Below, piece by piece: positions 44,143-54,967 of a stretch of DNA of 64,000 nucleotides. Every line of letters starts with the position of its first letter. Position 1 is the first letter of the stretch. Made by a program: the position numbers and the translations under genes. Origin of the DNA: Phaeoceros laevis (taxonomy: Eukaryota; Anthocerotophyta; Anthocerotopsida; Notothyladales); contig JBNGIQ010009158.1 of the NCBI GenBank assembly GCA_049999765.1, positions 36,665 through 100,664 of the forward strand, written 5' to 3'. The notes below the pieces were generated by a model that saw nothing but the letters and a program-made list of their open reading frames with translations, was not told the origin of the DNA and made no database searches.

Positions 44143-44598
44143 TAATAGGGCGACTCAAACATCCCCCGTCGGCCTCNNNNNNNNNNNNNNNNNNNNNNNN
44201 NNNNNNNNNNNNNNNNNNNNNNNNNNNNNNNNNNNNNNNNNNNNNNNNNNNNNNNNNNNNNNNNNNNNNNNNNNNNAAACCCGTCCCGGCCCTCTCCACC
44301 GTCCGCTTCGCGGCTTTTTTAATCCCGGCTTTTTAACTTGAGGCCTTGAAGTTCCCGGCTTTCTAACTTGCTGGTTTTTTACCTTGTCCACACACACACA
44401 CAACGACATGCCCCAATTTGGCTTCTCAATGGGATTTGCAACTTACCACATTCGCGCGCAAATCTGCCGCGCGCCGGCCTCGACAGGGCCACAAAAACTG
44501 CATGCACCTTGTCTTCCGGGGGACCCGTCGGGACCCAACGGTGAAACAAAAACGGCCGCGGGAGTTTTTGACGGGCGAATGTTTGAGTCGCCCTATTA
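44143..44598. mobile_element. MITE-like element A (20-bp terminal inverted repeats)
   Basis: The ends are TAATAGGGCGACTCAAACAT at 44143-44162 and its exact reverse complement at 44579-44598. The inside contains a 100-N gap, so true length is unknown, and a (CA)n tract near 44392. No coding capacity is visible. Confidence 0.75.
44177..44276. other. 100-N assembly gap
   Basis: A run of 100 N inside MITE-like element A; the size is probably a placeholder. Confidence 0.95.
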
Positions 44599-44938
44599 TT
44601 AGGGGGCCTCAAACATTGCCCGAGTGGGGTATTCTTACGGTCCGAATACGGTCAGTTTCGGAACTCGGCCGACCCAAACTCGGGGTACCCCGAGTGAAGT
44701 TTGGGAACTTGGCCGAAGCCCGAGTCCGAGTTTGAGTGTAAATTCAAAAACGAAGCAATAACGTTTTTAGGCTCACACAACGAAGTTACGCGTGTCCCGC
44801 TTGCGATGATTGCGATGTCATTCGGATGCTCTCAGAGTTATGTGGTTTTCAACTCTCGGGTAGCCGCTTCTATAAACTCGGGTTTCTATACACGCCCGGA
44901 TACAGTGAGACTCGGGCAATGTTTGAGGCCCCCTAATA
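44597..44938. mobile_element. MITE-like element B (28-bp terminal inverted repeats)
   Basis: The left end at 44597-44624 begins TATTAGGGGGCCTCAAACAT and continues TGCCCGAG; the right end at 44911-44938 is its exact reverse complement. Length is 342 bp, with no coding capacity. It starts where element A ends, and the two terminal sequences share the pattern TA(A/T)TAGGG.G.CTCAAACAT, so they are related. Confidence 0.85.
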
Positions 44939-45495
44939 GCCCGAATCCCGTGTCTACAGCTCTCTTGATGTTGATCGCACGAACTTTGTTAGTCTACATA
45001 TAATAGTAATCTCATCAACCAGTTCGTCGCTGGTTATCGTATTCTTGTTGCTAGGACTAACTATTCGCCCACGGTGTTGGTTTAACGAAACTAGCAGGGC
45101 GCTTCCGTGGCCAGGTCGAACATGCTGCGCCTGGCCTGCAGTGTTAGGATTTGCTCCAATTTGGCCCAGAGCTGCGGAAGCCACACTTTACCTGCGCATT
45201 GGAGCTTGGGGCGGCCCGCTGCCATGGCCTGCAACACCCAGGTAGAGTATGCCGTTCTCGGTGATAGGTGTTGAACTCCTTGCGATGGACATACTAAGGG
45301 AATGGACGTAGAAGCTTGACACAGGCAGCTGTTATTCGGAGCAGCAGCTGGGAATGTGGCATGACTGGAGAGCTGGGGTGGATACGATGAAGCATAACTT
45401 CTTTGGTCTTGACTTCTATGAAAAGGCTGGAATGGAGTCAGTGACAGATGGGAGAATTATGAGGTTCGGTCCCAGTGCTGATCAATGGGTATCTA
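44939..45495. other. Spacer upstream of the pseudouridine synthase
   Basis: It should hold the promoter and perhaps an upstream exon of the TruA gene. No TATA box is clear. Confidence 0.35.
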
Positions 45496-46990
45496 ATGCA
45501 GGCAGCTGGTCAAGATGTGAACGGTGAGGCTATGGTGAAGCAAGATATAGGAGACATGGAGTTATCATCCGCTCAAGGTGTGAATGGGACAAGCAGCCCT
45601 ACGTGGAGGTGGAGACTGGTCATAGCCTACGATGGCACCAAGTACTCTGGTGCGCACCCCTATGGCTAGGAAGATATTTTCCATAAGTCTCTTGTACAGA
45701 AATTCTGGCTCAGAGAGCTCACACACCTTTGGAAGTCTTTACCTAGTTTGTCCTCCTGGCAGGATGGCAGCGGCAAGAGAAGACTCCGACTGTCCAACTG
45801 CTTATTGAGGACGCTTTGATAAAGTTGACTCGTCTCACACGCCACGAGTTGAAACTGATTGGGGCTGGGCGAACTGATGCTGGTGTGCATGCCTGGGGCC
45901 AGGTAAAGTGAAATCCTTCCTTTGTGTACAAGATTGATTGGCATAGACGTTTCAAATGTGTCAGCATATTGCACCACTTTCTATGCTGCTTAAGCTTCTT
46001 GGGACTGCAGGTTGCGCACTTCACCACGTTTTCTAATTTTGAAGAGCTAGCCAATGTGCATTCCTCTCTGAATGGCATACTGCCCCATGATATCAGAGTT
46101 CAGGAACTCTCAGCTGTCCACCCAAAGTTCCATGCTCGATATTCAGCTCTGTCCAAGACCTATCACTACAAGGCATATGTTTCACCAGTTATGGACCCCT
46201 TTCAGCGTGGTCATGTGTACTTTCTGATGGAAAAGCTGAATGTGGAGGTTATGCAAGAGGCTGCTAGAGACTTCGTTGGGGAACATGATTTTTCCGCCTT
46301 CGCAAATGCCTCTGTTGACACATGTTTGGATGATCCTGTTAGGACGATTCTGAAGTTCAACATAAACGCAGTGGTAGGTAAGTAATCTTACACTTGTTCA
46401 CGCTGATTGGTTACTTAGGGACAGCCAGGTCAACTGATAACCTGCTGATGGGGGAAGGCAAATTGGTGTAGGAAGATCTTCAAAAATTTACAATTTCCTC
46501 CCATCTGACTTATCTTTTTGCAGCAGGGGCAAAGTGTGATCTTTGAGGTTGAAGGAACAGGTTTTTTCTACAAACAAGTTCGCAATATGGTAGGTAGTTC
46601 TAAATTGTCTGTTGCATGTGGACGAGTCTCTTTACATCACTGTTCGTGGCGGAAGGGAATCATGACCATTTTTTATCTCTGCAGGTTGGACTACTCATTG
46701 AGGTTGGAAAGGAACTTGTTCCTCCAAGAGCAGTCCGGGATGTGATAAATTCAAGGAGTCGCAAAGCCCTTGCAGCTTTGGCTCGCACTGCACCAGCACA
46801 GGGTCTCTATCTCATGTCTGTCAAGTACGACGAAGCTCTGGCATCACCGCTTGAAGATATGCCAAGAGCAAGTTATGGAAAGTGGAAAGCAGGACCTCTC
46901 AAATCTGCCTTGTATACTCTGGCTTCAGAGATGTTCGACAAGGTTGGTCCTCCTGGTTGCAATTTTTCGAAGAGCTGTTTAAGCTCCTGA
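45496..46990 (+). CDS. tRNA pseudouridine synthase, TruA family
   Basis: Five exons (45496-45649, 45763-45902, 46011-46373, 46524-46589, 46685-46990) join to 1029 nt, about 342 residues. Conserved features are [17 protein letters not shown], the catalytic-aspartate motif [60 protein letters not shown] and VGLLIEVG. TruA-type enzymes convert uridines in the anticodon stem-loop (classically 38-40) to pseudouridine. The first exon before the domain is short and weakly supported; an AG at 45501 could be an acceptor, so the true start may lie upstream and include a targeting peptide. The last exon may splice after FDK at 46940 instead of running to the stop at 46990. Confidence 0.88.
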
Positions 46991-48011
46991 ACTGATCCCT
47001 CGAAACTACTGATTGGGTTTTATGAGGCATGACCTTTCCTAAATATGTCTTAGTAAATAACCCATGGGTCACTGGTTTGTTGCAGGAGACATCAATTCAC
47101 TGCAGTAAAAGACAGCGTTTCTGACTACTGCAGTAGAAGACAGCGTTTTTACTGACCATTGGGGTTTAAGCAAGTTCAGAATATACTTATGTGGGTAGTT
47201 ATATCGGTTGCTGTGTGTGAAGGTCAGTGCTACTGCACCTCATGTCTGTGAAATTGCCGGCCAAATTGGATTCATGTAGGAAATGGATTGGTTGTTTTGG
47301 TCTACGGCTGATATGTCAGTCGTGTAAGTGTAACCCTTGGATGCGCTCAGAAGCCAGGAGCATGTTGTGTGGANNNNNNNNNNTGTAACCCTTGGATGCG
47401 CTCAGAAGCCAGGAGCATGTTGTGTGGATTTTCCTGCTGGGAAAAACAATCTTGACTCTGCAAGAAGCAGCCTTTCTGAGGAGTTTTTCGTTCTTACTGT
47501 AACAGGTGTAGGTGAGACAACGAATCATGAGTTTTGGGTCACACTTGCCGCAGAGCAGAACTTGTCAGGCAGATCGGTGGGCTGCGCACACTTGCACTGG
47601 GGCTAGGCACCAGGGAACTTCTAGTCTCAATCGACTTCTCCCCGAAGTTAGGGGGCCGTGCTGCATTAGGATGCTCTCCGTTATCTTCCACGAACACCAT
47701 TCCATTCTTGTTGTGGCAGTACACCACGGAGTTGGAAACCCAAGCAAAATGTCTTTGATTTTCATCTTATGAACGGCAGGTAACTTTGACCTGCAAAGTT
47801 GCGGGTTAGGGAAATAGCGTAGTAGAGAGACACAAGGTAGTGGCTTCTTATTATGATACAAAACAATCCCAAACTCTGCAAATGGCCTGGATATGGGACT
47901 TGTCCTCTTCGCAAATGGCAACAGTGATCTAACCTAACGTCCTCAAAAATAGGTGTTACTTTGTTAATTCCTTTCAGGAGATGCGCAGTTAGTAGATATG
48001 CATCATGCCAG
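46991..48011. other. Convergent spacer between TruA and PPR gene
   Basis: It contains a short tandem pair near 47098-47152 (ACTGCAGTA.AAGACAGCGTT twice) and a 10-N gap at 47374-47383 flanked by identical sequence. No gene is visible. Confidence 0.4.
47329..47428. repeat. 10-N gap between identical 45-bp copies
   Basis: The 45 bases before the gap (TGTAACCCTTGGATGCGCTC onward) are exactly repeated after it. Either a tandem repeat was not resolved or two overlapping contig ends were joined without merging. Confidence 0.9.
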
Positions 48012-50999
48012 CTATCTAATGAGGTTGTTGAGATAATCATTGAACGTCACGTACGGTGATACGAAATTCTTGTATCTCATGTCTCTGAATAGCTGCAAAG
48101 CTTCCTTCGTCTGGCCCGCACGCCCTAAAAAGGCTATGAGAGTGTTGTAAGTTGAGGCACTTGGATGGCATCCCTTTCTGTTCATCTCCTTGAGAAGCTT
48201 CATAGCTTCCTCAGATTGACCAGCCTTGCAGAATCCATCAATTAGAGTGTTATAGGTCACCACGTCGGGTATACAACCTTCTGCTTTCATCTCCAAGAAC
48301 AAATGCAACGCCTCTGAAATCAGTCCACTCTTGACATAGCTGTTGACAAGGGCACTATAAGCTATGACGTCCGGGGTCCATCCCATCTCCTTCATTTCCA
48401 AAAATAATCTATAGGCCTCATCCACCTTGCCTACCATCCCAAAACCAGAGATAAGAGTACTGTAAGTAATCATATCTGGGGTTAAGCCCTTCCTCTTCGC
48501 TTCTTCCATAAGATAGCACGCATCATCAAGCCGTGATGCTTTAACAAGACCAGCCAGCAAGATGTTATAGCTTACAAGGTCGGGATGACATCCTCTCTTC
48601 TCCATCTGGGTAAACAAATCCCAAGCCTGCCCAGCTTTATCGCTGTTGGATAGCAGCTCAATTAGGTGGCTGTATGTGACCACATCTGGAGAACAGCCTG
48701 CACACTGCATTTCTTCAAGAAGTTGAAAAGCTGCATCTGTATTACCAACTTTTCCCGCGGCACAGATAAGTGCATTGTAGCTAACAACATCAGGACTGAT
48801 TCCCATGTCCTTCAGTTCAGCAAAGAGTTGGCGAGCTCTGTCAAACTGGCCGTCTTTCCCAAATCCGTTCAGCAAAGTGTTCATTGTGATCAAATTGGGA
48901 ACAAACTTCTGCTCTAAAACATCCTCATACAACTTGTAAGCTACGTCCATGCGACCAACCTTACAAAGTCCATTAATGAGGGTGCTGTAGGTCACCAGAT
49001 CTGGAACATGACCACTTGCCTTCAGGTCGCCTAAGAACTGTAATGCCTGGTCAGCATTACCAGCAATGCAGAAACCGTTGATCAGTGTACTGTATGTGAT
49101 ATGGTCTGGAGAACAGCCTTTTGTCTTCATGACTTCAAAAAGAGTCAACGCTTCAGCTAATCTATGCACCTTAAGAAGCCCGTAAAAGATTGAGTTATAA
49201 GTATACACATCTGGAGAGCAGCCTTGATGTTCCATAGTTGCAAATATTCCGTATGCATCACTTACCTTTCCTGCTTTGCACAGTCCCATGATCATCGTGT
49301 TGTACGTGATTGTGTCACGACTGCAGCCACCTTTTTGCATTTCCTCAAACATCTGAAGAGCTTCAGATGATTTACCAGCCTTTAGGTATCCGTTAATGAT
49401 GGTGTTGTATGTTCTAGTGTTTGGCACAAAACCATAATCATCTTTCATTTCTGCAAAGAGAGCAGATGCTTCTGTATACCGACCAGCTCTGTTCAGAATG
49501 TGCATAACGATGTTGCAGGTGACTGCATTCGGTGAACACTGATTCTTCTTCATCTCCTGGAACAACTCCAAAGCTTCATCTATCTTGCCCATGTTCCCAT
49601 AACCGGATATAAGTGTATTGTAGAGGACAGAGTCCCCTTTTATACCCTTCAACTGAAATTCTTTAAAGTATCTATAAGCATCCTCTGGGCGCTGTGCTTT
49701 GACCAGCATAGAAATGACAGTACTGTAAGCAACAACATTACAGGTCCAACCCCTTTTCTTCATGTCCTGAAATAGCGTACACGCTTCATCAATTCTACCA
49801 CCCTGACCCAGTCCGTGGATTAAATTTGTGTACAGGATCTCATCAGCAGCGATACCTTGGTCATTCATTTCTTCCAAAGTGCGGAAAGCATCATCTAGTA
49901 GCCCGGCCTTCACATAGCCACAAATCAGCGCACTGTAGGTCCGCAAAGAAGGACTGCAGCCTCTTTCTTTCATCTTGCCAAACAGAGTGAGAGCCAAATC
50001 TAGCTTGCCCCACTTCACAAAACCATTGATGATGCTTGTGTACGTGAAGATGTCAGGCTCAATACCATCCTTCAACATGTGGTCGAACATTCTGCTGGCA
50101 GATGCAAAGTCAGCCCCTTTTAACAATAAACTGATGAGACAATTGTAAGTTACTGTGTTAGGTTTGCTTACATGCCGTAACCTGTCGAAGGCTCTAACTG
50201 CACCCCTGTAATTTCTTCCTCTTGCAAAGCTGGTAAGAACTGTGGTTACAGTGACGTCACTCAGCTTCTTAGAGACAGACGCTAACTGTTTCACCATTTC
50301 CCACATGGAATCATACAGCCGTGCATTTCCCAACTTTTCGATCATAACGGTATATGTGAAATCATCGTGCTTAAACCCCTCTTGATCTCCGGCCCAGAGG
50401 AAGAAGTTTAGTGCCACATTCGCATCGCTTTGCAGCTTTATGACCTCACAGGCATAGTGGCGGTCAACAAATCCAACTTGCTGCAGAGCTGCTATTGCCT
50501 TTGGCCCCCACTTCATTTGCTTGAGTATACCGCTGACAACTCCAACTACCCTGGGACCAGGAGAGAGTTCTGCCATGGCATGAATTCTTTTAAAATGGCC
50601 GTTTGGCTCTATTCCAGCTGCTGGCTTTCCCCAGAGGCAAGTTGTACCCTCCAAGGCAGAAAAAGAAGACCTTGAAGACGTAAATCCTCTATCTGTCAAA
50701 GCACTCCGGTCAGACTCAGAAAATAGCCAGCCAAATATTCTTTCCCTGCTTGCAGACAAGTGCCTTGGACCAATTACCGTGTCCCAATTGTCATAGGAGC
50801 AATCAGGATCAGGTTCCAATCCATAAGTGGACTGCTTATGGTCCACATGCTCTATATCCAACGGTCGATGACGGTTTGAGACAGCTTGCGGTGTGCCTTT
50901 AGCTTTCGTGCAGCCATGACCAGATACTCTGAAATTCCTCCGCACCTCGTCCCGAAAGGTAAGCCTTGCCATCGAATTTGTTTTTCGCAGCACACCCAT
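48012..50999 (-). CDS. P-class pentatricopeptide repeat protein
   Basis: An intronless frame; the first ATG is at 50999, giving about 995 residues. From about residue 170 onward the protein is an array of roughly 22-23 canonical 35-residue P-type repeats, seen in phrases such as TYNTLIDGFCKAGQSEEAMK, TYSTLINGLCKVGRMDVAYK and DVVSYNALICAAGKVGNTDA. It ends soon after the last repeat with no E, DYW or SMR domain. Family knowledge says such proteins bind specific organellar RNAs in processing, stability or translation. The N-terminal 160 residues are non-repetitive and basic at the start (MGVLRKTNSMARLTFRDEVR), consistent with mitochondrial or plastid import. The repeats are unusually regular, so the RNA-recognition code (positions 5 and 35) could be read. 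Confidence 0.93.
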   Translation of the reverse strand: MGVLRKTNSMARLTFRDEVRRNFRVSGHGCTKAKGTPQAVSNRHRPLDIEHVDHKQSTYGLEPDPDCSYDNWDTVIGPRHLSASRERIFGWLFSESDRSALTDRGFTSSRSSFSALEGTTCLWGKPAAGIEPNGHFKRIHAMAELSPGPRVVGVVSGILKQMKWGPKAIAALQQVGFVDRHYACEVIKLQSDANVALNFFLWAGDQEGFKHDDFTYTVMIEKLGNARLYDSMWEMVKQLASVSKKLSDVTVTTVLTSFARGRNYRGAVRAFDRLRHVSKPNTVTYNCLISLLLKGADFASASRMFDHMLKDGIEPDIFTYTSIINGFVKWGKLDLALTLFGKMKERGCSPSLRTYSALICGYVKAGLLDDAFRTLEEMNDQGIAADEILYTNLIHGLGQGGRIDEACTLFQDMKKRGWTCNVVAYSTVISMLVKAQRPEDAYRYFKEFQLKGIKGDSVLYNTLISGYGNMGKIDEALELFQEMKKNQCSPNAVTCNIVMHILNRAGRYTEASALFAEMKDDYGFVPNTRTYNTIINGYLKAGKSSEALQMFEEMQKGGCSRDTITYNTMIMGLCKAGKVSDAYGIFATMEHQGCSPDVYTYNSIFYGLLKVHRLAEALTLFEVMKTKGCSPDHITYSTLINGFCIAGNADQALQFLGDLKASGHVPDLVTYSTLINGLCKVGRMDVAYKLYEDVLEQKFVPNLITMNTLLNGFGKDGQFDRARQLFAELKDMGISPDVVSYNALICAAGKVGNTDAAFQLLEEMQCAGCSPDVVTYSHLIELLSNSDKAGQAWDLFTQMEKRGCHPDLVSYNILLAGLVKASRLDDACYLMEEAKRKGLTPDMITYSTLISGFGMVGKVDEAYRLFLEMKEMGWTPDVIAYSALVNSYVKSGLISEALHLFLEMKAEGCIPDVVTYNTLIDGFCKAGQSEEAMKLLKEMNRKGCHPSASTYNTLIAFLGRAGQTKEALQLFRDMRYKNFVSPYVTFNDYLNNLIR

Positions 51000-51799
51000 A
51001 CTCTTCGACAACTGTCTGAAAACAAAGCACTTTTAAAGGCCAACAACAAAACCATGGAACGTAAGCACCTCTCCAACTACTATACATTCCATTCCATTCC
51101 GTTCTTCCCTGTCGCAGGTCAACGCTTACCCGAACGGGGCGCATTAAGTGTTGGTCCCTCTCCAGGAGGCAGCATCTCTGTGTCTGCAGCAGCATTTTGA
51201 CAGTTCCATCATCCAAGGTGTATGGCAGTTATCGAGCTGGGCATCCGAGCGATTCACGAGGCCGACCCAAATCCTCATGGACACTCTTCTAACATTGAAG
51301 TTTTCCAATCCTTTCTCCATAGGTTGCTTCGCTCACAACTAGTTCCTCCTGATACGAGCGCCGGTTTCGTAACCTCTTCTCAAGCGACCCTTTCTGCCGA
51401 AGGAATTCAAGGTTGCCGAGGAAGGCACATACCAGCACTTCTTTTTGCTTAGAGCTTGCAACACGTCACAGGTGAAGCGCTATTCATGCATCAACCGTAA
51501 ATGTTGGATCCAGTCGGATCGAATCGCTACCGGGGATTCTAGCTGCTTGTCATGCATCAAAGTCATCCCTCAAATCCCACCATCACTCAGGGTTTAGGGC
51601 TTTACCTAAGGGGCATTATTAGGGCCGTTTCGCATGAGCCCGGGCCCGGACCCGGCTCATGCAAGACGACAAGTTTGTGTCGCCGTGGCAAGCTTTTTTA
51701 AGCTCCTCATATAGCCGGGTACGGGGCTCCGCACCGGGCTCCGCCGGTTTTATTTTAGTAAGGGCTAATGGAAGCCGAACCGTCCCCCGTCGCTTCGAG

Positions 51800-51832
51800 A
51801 GGTAGGGGCGGTCACCGTGACCGCCCCTACCT
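51800..51832. repeat. Perfect 16-bp-arm hairpin
   Basis: AGGTAGGGGCGGTCAC, a single C, then the exact reverse complement GTGACCGCCCCTACCT. A TATATTTAAG follows within 10 bp. It could be a foldback or part of a G/C-rich repeat. Confidence 0.95.
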
Positions 51833-52081
51833 GCTCACATATATTTAAGCCCGCTTTTTCACTCATCCCTTAACGACGCCATAGCCAGCGCCCGTATGAA
51901 GGTTCCGCACTCTTGGTTTGATGTAGAACTCTCCACCATGCGAAATTCCATTCCACAGCTAACACTTCCACTTACAATTCAGCATTGATCATGGCTCCAA
52001 CTCTATGCACAGATCTTTGTTTCTAGAGAGTAGTTGCAGGTACTCGAGGAGCCATGTTGTGATCTCTGATGAGATATGATC

Positions 52082-52181
52082 NNNNNNNNNNNNNNNNNNN
52101 NNNNNNNNNNNNNNNNNNNNNNNNNNNNNNNNNNNNNNNNNNNNNNNNNNNNNNNNNNNNNNNNNNNNNNNNNNNNNNNNN
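52082..52181. other. 100-N assembly gap
   Basis: A run of 100 N in the spacer before the second calmodulin-like gene. It follows GATATGATC and precedes GCCCCGGTCCCGG. Confidence 0.95.
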
Positions 52182-52556
52182 GCCCCGGTCCCGGACCATT
52201 GGAAAAGGCGCTTAGGGCAGTAGTCTATTTGAAATGTGGTGGAAATTATTGCAGATGGGGAAGTCAGGGAAAGCGCCCGATCCTGCGGGCTCTTACGAAG
52301 TCTCACCTTCCTTCCTCACACTTCCTCCTCAGCAGGTGCTGTAACGCTGATCCTCGCGCCGGAGCTGCCCCGTTCTTGGAGAATGCCATTGGCGGTAGTT
52401 AGAGCTTCCGAAGGAAGCGCGTTGTCCATCAGTAAGCAACTTGGACGCTGCTTCATATCTCGTGTTGCTTGCCAGTCGTTATTCAGCTTGTGGATCTGAT
52501 CTCACAAATTTGCCCCGGGCCAGTACAGAAGCCCGTGTCTTCTGTTTGGACAAGCT

Positions 52557-53147
52557 ATGGTTGGAGAACTCCCGCTTCCTCAACCGGAAGGGAACACCAA
52601 GGACGAGGCAGCAGCCATGGAAACAGCTGGCGGTTCTTTGGCGAACAGTACTGCTGTGGCTGTCAAACCTGTGAGAATGCATAGTGACGAAGAGTCACAG
52701 GAGATCATCAGAGTGTTCAAAGCCGTTGATGTCGATAACGATGGGAGCATATCTCGTTCGGAGCTGGCCGCCTTCCTCAAGAAGCTGGAGCACTCGCATT
52801 TGACAGAAAGGCAGATCGACTCGATACTGAAGGCATACGACGAGAATGGCAGCGGGAGTCTGGAGTACTCTGAGTTCCTCAAGCTGTATGAGTCATTGAA
52901 AGAGGACGACGAGCCACATCCCGAGGAACTTCTGCGTGATGCTTTTGATGTGTTTGATGCAAACAAGGATGGGTTGATCAGCCCTGAAGAGCTCCAACTC
53001 ATTGTGCAGAACTTGAATTTGGGCAAGGGCAAGAAGGTTTTCGATTTCAGTCTGATGATCAAGGCTGTAGACACTGATGGTGACGGGTTTGTGGACATCA
53101 AGGAGTTCGCGCAGCTCATGGCAAGAAGCCTGGTTCACTCCGATTAG
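52557..53147 (+). CDS. Calmodulin-like EF-hand calcium-binding protein, paralogue
   Basis: An intronless frame of 196 residues. Four EF-hand loops are intact: DVDNDGSISRSE, DENGSGSLEYSE, DANKDGLISPEE and DTDGDGFVDIKE, each in the usual helix-loop-helix setting (SELAAFLKKLE, SEFLKLYESLK, EELQLIVQNLN, KEFAQLMARS). It shares the phrase FLKLY(E/Q)(S/T)L and the loop order with the gene at 42202 but lacks that protein's long Ser-rich N-terminus, so the two look like an old local duplication. It would act as a calcium sensor. An internal Met (METAGGS or MHSDEES) could be the start, since the first 20 residues are Pro/Gly-rich and unconserved. Confidence 0.9.
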   Translation: MVGELPLPQPEGNTKDEAAAMETAGGSLANSTAVAVKPVRMHSDEESQEIIRVFKAVDVDNDGSISRSELAAFLKKLEHSHLTERQIDSILKAYDENGSGSLEYSEFLKLYESLKEDDEPHPEELLRDAFDVFDANKDGLISPEELQLIVQNLNLGKGKKVFDFSLMIKAVDTDGDGFVDIKEFAQLMARSLVHSD

Positions 53148-53341
53148 AGGGTACACAGCCAAAACGGAGGCAATTCTTGACTTTCGGAGATGTTGTGCCT
53201 CCCAACTCCTTTCCTGCACTATAATGGTAGCCTCTGCGTTGTCGTTACGGCAGACGGTATTCTTTTCTCGCCGATTGTACCTTCACCCCTGGCATTGAAT
53301 TGGTCTACAAAGGTGGGCACCTTGGCTGCACCTGTTCTCTG

Positions 53342-54839
53342 TCAACACGAACTTGGCACTACACAAGAAGACAATTCAGTCGTCACCACGTTCTGGTCTA
53401 AGTCTGTCTCACTCCCTGGAATGGGTTGGGGCTCCGAGGTCAACTGTCTAATGTTGTATTTCGCCAACTCCTTGAACTTATCCACCACCCCAACCACGCA
53501 AGTTGTCTGTAAATGAAACTCACTATGGTCAGATGTCAGGCGGCTTACCTGCCAGACACAGTAGAAGACTGCTGAGAGACAGGGCTTACCTTGACAATTT
53601 GCACTAATATCGTCTTATCAGGGTTCTTCAAATCCACTTTGTGAGGCTGGGGAACAAGTTCGGCCACCGTCTTTATGAATTCCTTCTTGTCGACGCTTGT
53701 GTTTGCTCGAGATTCACATACAATTGCGAACTGCAAAGATTGGGTAATCGTGTCAGTGTTCTCCAAAAACTCCTAGGAAAGCTATGGCACATGTAGAACG
53801 CAATTTACCTTCAATGGTGTCTGTTCAGATCCCGCGGGGAAATGCTGCAAGATGACAGATTTGGCAGCCCGTTCAACCTCTTCTTTCGATGCATACATTG
53901 TTGCTTCAGCAGGCATAACTCTTAAACAATGTCTGCCACAGACGAAACCTAGTCATACATCTTTGGCCCATCAGACACTTGTTAGGACGTCGGTTAGGAG
54001 CGACCATCCACCAGCCACCATACCTTGTACAGGTCTTCTTTGTATCAGCAGCACTTTGCACGATTGCTTGTGCAAGCTGTACAGGGGTTGGCCCTGTGGT
54101 ATCTTTGCGCATGCGCACAAAAATGATTCCATGGCACCCTGTTTCAGACCCAGAAAACCTAGCCTGATTGCAATGCCAGGACACTGTGAGTAGAAGTGCG
54201 ACGTAAACCCAGCAGCAACGACGTGGCGAAAGGAACCACTAGTCACCTTCTTTTTGACCCGGATCTCACTCAATTCGGCCTCCAAAAGCTCATCGATTCC
54301 CCCAGATCGTGCCGCAGCTGAGGAAATTTCCGTCACACGCCTAGCTTTCTGCTGTGTCTCATCATCACCTTCACTTTCCTCAGAATCAGATTCCTCCGAG
54401 GAGGAAGGGCCCTCCTTGTCCTCTGCCTTTGGGACCGCACCGTTGCCATTCTCATTCCCTTGTTGAAGTGTCTCAAAAAACTGCACTTGTCAACCTGTGC
54501 CTCAGGAATTGAGCAGCTCGGTCGAAGGCGTTGTCAAAGATAAAGAGCTACAAAAAAGCGTCGCTCACGATCCTACCATATCCAACATGTTGATTGACTC
54601 CATCACGCTGACGCGCTCCCTCCCACCGACACATGTTATGAGAAATCCTTGCACTCCAGGGGATATAGCTGCTTTCCGGCCGCCAATCTGGCAATGCGAA
54701 GCCTGTCAGTCAGCTGGTCCGCAGAAGCCTTGCATGGGAACGAGGTAGCAGACCGCTCCAGAAATCTCACATGTGGTAAAAATTTTGCCCGCCTTCGCTT
54801 CCTGTCTCGAGAAGTCCTCGTAGCGGCAGGCTCCGTCAT
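53342..54839 (-). CDS. THUMP-domain protein, TAN1 / tRNA ac4C-acetylation cofactor family
   Basis: Several exons on the minus strand, starting at 54839 (MTEPAATRTSRDRKRRRAKF). Recognisable blocks: QGFLITCVGGRERVSVMESI near 54590-54665; a Glu/Ser-rich acidic linker (SSSEESDSEESEGDDETQQK); CHGIIFVRMRKDTTGPTPVQ in exon 54138-54024; RVMPAEATMYASKEEVERAA in exon 53920-53809; FAIVCESRANTSVDKKEF and KVDLKNPDKTILVQIVK in exon 53730-53590; and TTCVVGVVDKFKELAKYNIR with QLT in the last exon 53506-53342. This matches the THUMP domain of TAN1/THUMPD1, which presents tRNA-Ser and tRNA-Leu to the NAT10-type acetyltransferase for N4-acetylcytidine at position 12. One junction, after SEIRVKKK, is unresolved. 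The gene is divergent to the release-factor-like gene with about 128 bp between ATGs. Confidence 0.87.
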
Positions 54840-54967
54840 TATGAGCGCCTCGGCGATTCCTCAGCAGAATTCAGAAATTCTCGAGCTCCTCAGGAACGCA
54901 AGAGCTCTGCGAAACCCTACTGCGATCCAGATACGTTCCAATAGGGCAATACAAATTGTGAAATTTT
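54840..54967. promoter_or_regulatory. Short shared divergent promoter (TAN1 / release-factor-like)
   Basis: Only 128 bp separate the two ATGs (195 bp if the second gene starts at 55034), so the two promoters must overlap each other or the genes. The inference rests on gene orientation. Confidence 0.5.

Larger units (their letters stand above)
51000..52556. other. Spacer upstream of the second calmodulin-like gene
   Basis: It holds the PPR promoter, a G/C-rich repeat-like segment near 51620-51740 (CCCGGGCCCGGACCCGG), a perfect 33-bp hairpin at 51800-51832, a TATATTTAAG near 51840 and a 100-N gap at 52082-52181. Confidence 0.4.

Noticed and set aside
52580-53119. Antisense open frame over the second calmodulin-like gene (179 codons)
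   Set aside because: Composition is typical of an antisense shadow and the sense frame is fully explained.
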